Source of the DNA: Azospirillum brasilense
GTDB lineage: Bacteria; Pseudomonadota; Alphaproteobacteria; Azospirillales; Azospirillaceae
Direction of reading: 5' to 3'
Assembly (NCBI RefSeq): GCF_005222205.1
Contig: NZ_CP032346.1
Location: 1,603,501 to 1,667,500, forward strand
DNA length: 64,000 nucleotides
Shown here one piece after another: positions 63,273 through 64,000 of the stretch (position 1 is the first letter of the stretch; the number at the start of each line of letters is the position of its first letter). The notes beneath the pieces were generated by a model. The model had not been told where the DNA came from, did no database searches, and saw only the letters and a list, made by a program, of their open reading frames with translations. Position numbers and translations under genes: made by a program.

Positions 63273-64000
63273 TCAGCCGGCCGCCTGTGCCTGTGGGTGC
63301 GGGACGCGCGGGATCGGGGACGCGTCCTCGTGCGGGTCGCGCAGCACATAGCCGCGGCCCCACACCGTCTCGATGTAGTTGTCGCCCTGGGTGGCCGCGG
63401 CGAGCTTCTTGCGCAGCTTGCAGACGAAGACGTCGATGATCTTCAGTTCCGGCTCGTCCATGCCGCCATAGAGATGGTTCAGGAACATCTCCTTGGTCAG
63501 GGTCGTGCCCTTGCGCAGCGACAGCAGCTCCAGGATGCCGTATTCCTTGCCGGTCAGGTGGAGCGGCTGGTTGTCCACCTCCACCGTGCGGGTGTCCAGG
63601 TTCACGGTCAGGCGGCCGGTGCGGATGATGCTGTCGGAATGGCCCTTGGAGCGGCGGACGATGGCCTGGATGCGGGCGATCAGCTCGCGCTTGTCGAAGG
63701 GCTTGGTCAGATAGTCGTCGGCGCCGAAGCCCAGACCCTTGATCTTGTGGTCCAGTTCCGACAGGCCGGAAAGAATGAGGATCGGCGTGGTCACGCGCGC
63801 GGCGCGCAGACGGCGCAGCACCTCGTAGCCATCAATGTCCGGCAGCATCAGATCGAGGATGATGATGTCGTAATCGTACAGCTTGCCGATTTCGAGTCCA
63901 TCCTCACCGAGGTCGGTAGAGTCGACGATGTAGCCTTCCGACTGGAGCATCAGTTCGATGCTTTTGGCCGTGGAGGAGTCGTCTTCGACCAGCAGAACCC
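63273..64000 (-). CDS. ctrA: Cell-cycle response regulator CtrA, 5' end cut by window
   Basis: 242 visible residues of an OmpR/PhoB-type regulator, missing about two at the start. Receiver with acidic pair (VLLVEDDSSTAKSIELML) and phospho-Asp in YDIIILDLMLPDIDGYEVL; conserved Lys in DDYLTKPFDKRELIARI. The winged-helix domain (LTGKEYGILELLSLRKGTTL, EPELKIIDVFVCKLRKKL, ETVWGRGYVLRDP) is the CtrA-specific sequence, in particular the recognition helix. It binds TTAA-N7-TTAA and in this order often controls motility rather than being essential. Pro/Ala tail of 15 residues. Confidence 0.95.
   Translation of the reverse strand, partial: VLLVEDDSSTAKSIELMLQSEGYIVDSTDLGEDGLEIGKLYDYDIIILDLMLPDIDGYEVLRRLRAARVTTPILILSGLSELDHKIKGLGFGADDYLTKPFDKRELIARIQAIVRRSKGHSDSIIRTGRLTVNLDTRTVEVDNQPLHLTGKEYGILELLSLRKGTTLTKEMFLNHLYGGMDEPELKIIDVFVCKLRKKLAAATQGDNYIETVWGRGYVLRDPHEDASPIPRVPHPQAQAAG

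Overview
The window reads as chromosomal DNA of a Rhodospirillales alphaproteobacterium, most likely Azospirillum or a close relative. This is inferred from very high GC coding sequence, an AcnB/ChpT/CtrA/class II ribonucleotide reductase gene set, and a cheA-cheW-cheY-cheB-cheR order with a receiver-tailed CheA, as known for the Azospirillum Che1 operon. It holds about 57 protein genes, two of them cut by the window edges (acnB on the left, ctrA on the right). I saw no rRNA, tRNA, CRISPR array, insertion sequence or prophage. Most of the window is ordinary core genome.

Layout. 1-5.4 kb: aconitase B, then a DUF2491 / DUF350 / PspA-like triplet (yjfK-yjfL-yjfJ type) and a very small TubC_N-like gene behind a cluster of GATAGGAT palindromes. 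5.4-14.2 kb: M16 peptidase, DUF2125, ChaC, M1 peptidase, an SH3 protein, a solitary hypD and an orphan TRAP binding protein. 14.5-21 kb: ABC-F ATPase, AraC regulator, YdcZ-type transporter, a quinone reductase/LysR divergent pair, an MDR oxidoreductase and DedA. 21-27.6 kb: class II RNR, then ftsE-ftsX-ydcF-plsC-hydrolase. 27.8-33.3 kb: zinc-ribbon protein, a TetR-controlled EmrAB-type efflux pair with two visible operators, and two small conserved genes. 33.4-39.2 kb: a PAS-GGDEF-EAL protein with a degenerate GGDEF, recO and parC. 39.6-43 kb: a TRAP transporter whose binding protein is convergent with its two permease genes. 43-47.7 kb: bpt, an alpha-E/ATP-grasp pair and motB. 48-55 kb: flavin reductase, a serralysin-like RTX protein with all zinc ligands replaced, threonine ammonia-lyase, penicillin acylase, a small cytochrome c and DUF3553. 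55-64 kb: chpT, the cheAWYBR operon, a LysR regulator, DUF1127 and ctrA.

How the genes fit together. The right-hand 16 kb is a motility and cell-cycle neighbourhood: the phosphotransferase ChpT and its target CtrA flank a complete chemotaxis operon. A perfect TTAA-N7-TTAA CtrA-type site lies in front of motB and a one-mismatch version in front of cheA. The left end holds an envelope-stress-like module whose DUF2491 member carries an added signal peptide, Gly/Ser-rich region and membrane segment, plus a strong internal start that could release the plain family-length protein. The other notable items are the inactivated serralysin, the duplicated TakP-type binding proteins, and palindromic repeats shared between several intergenic gaps.
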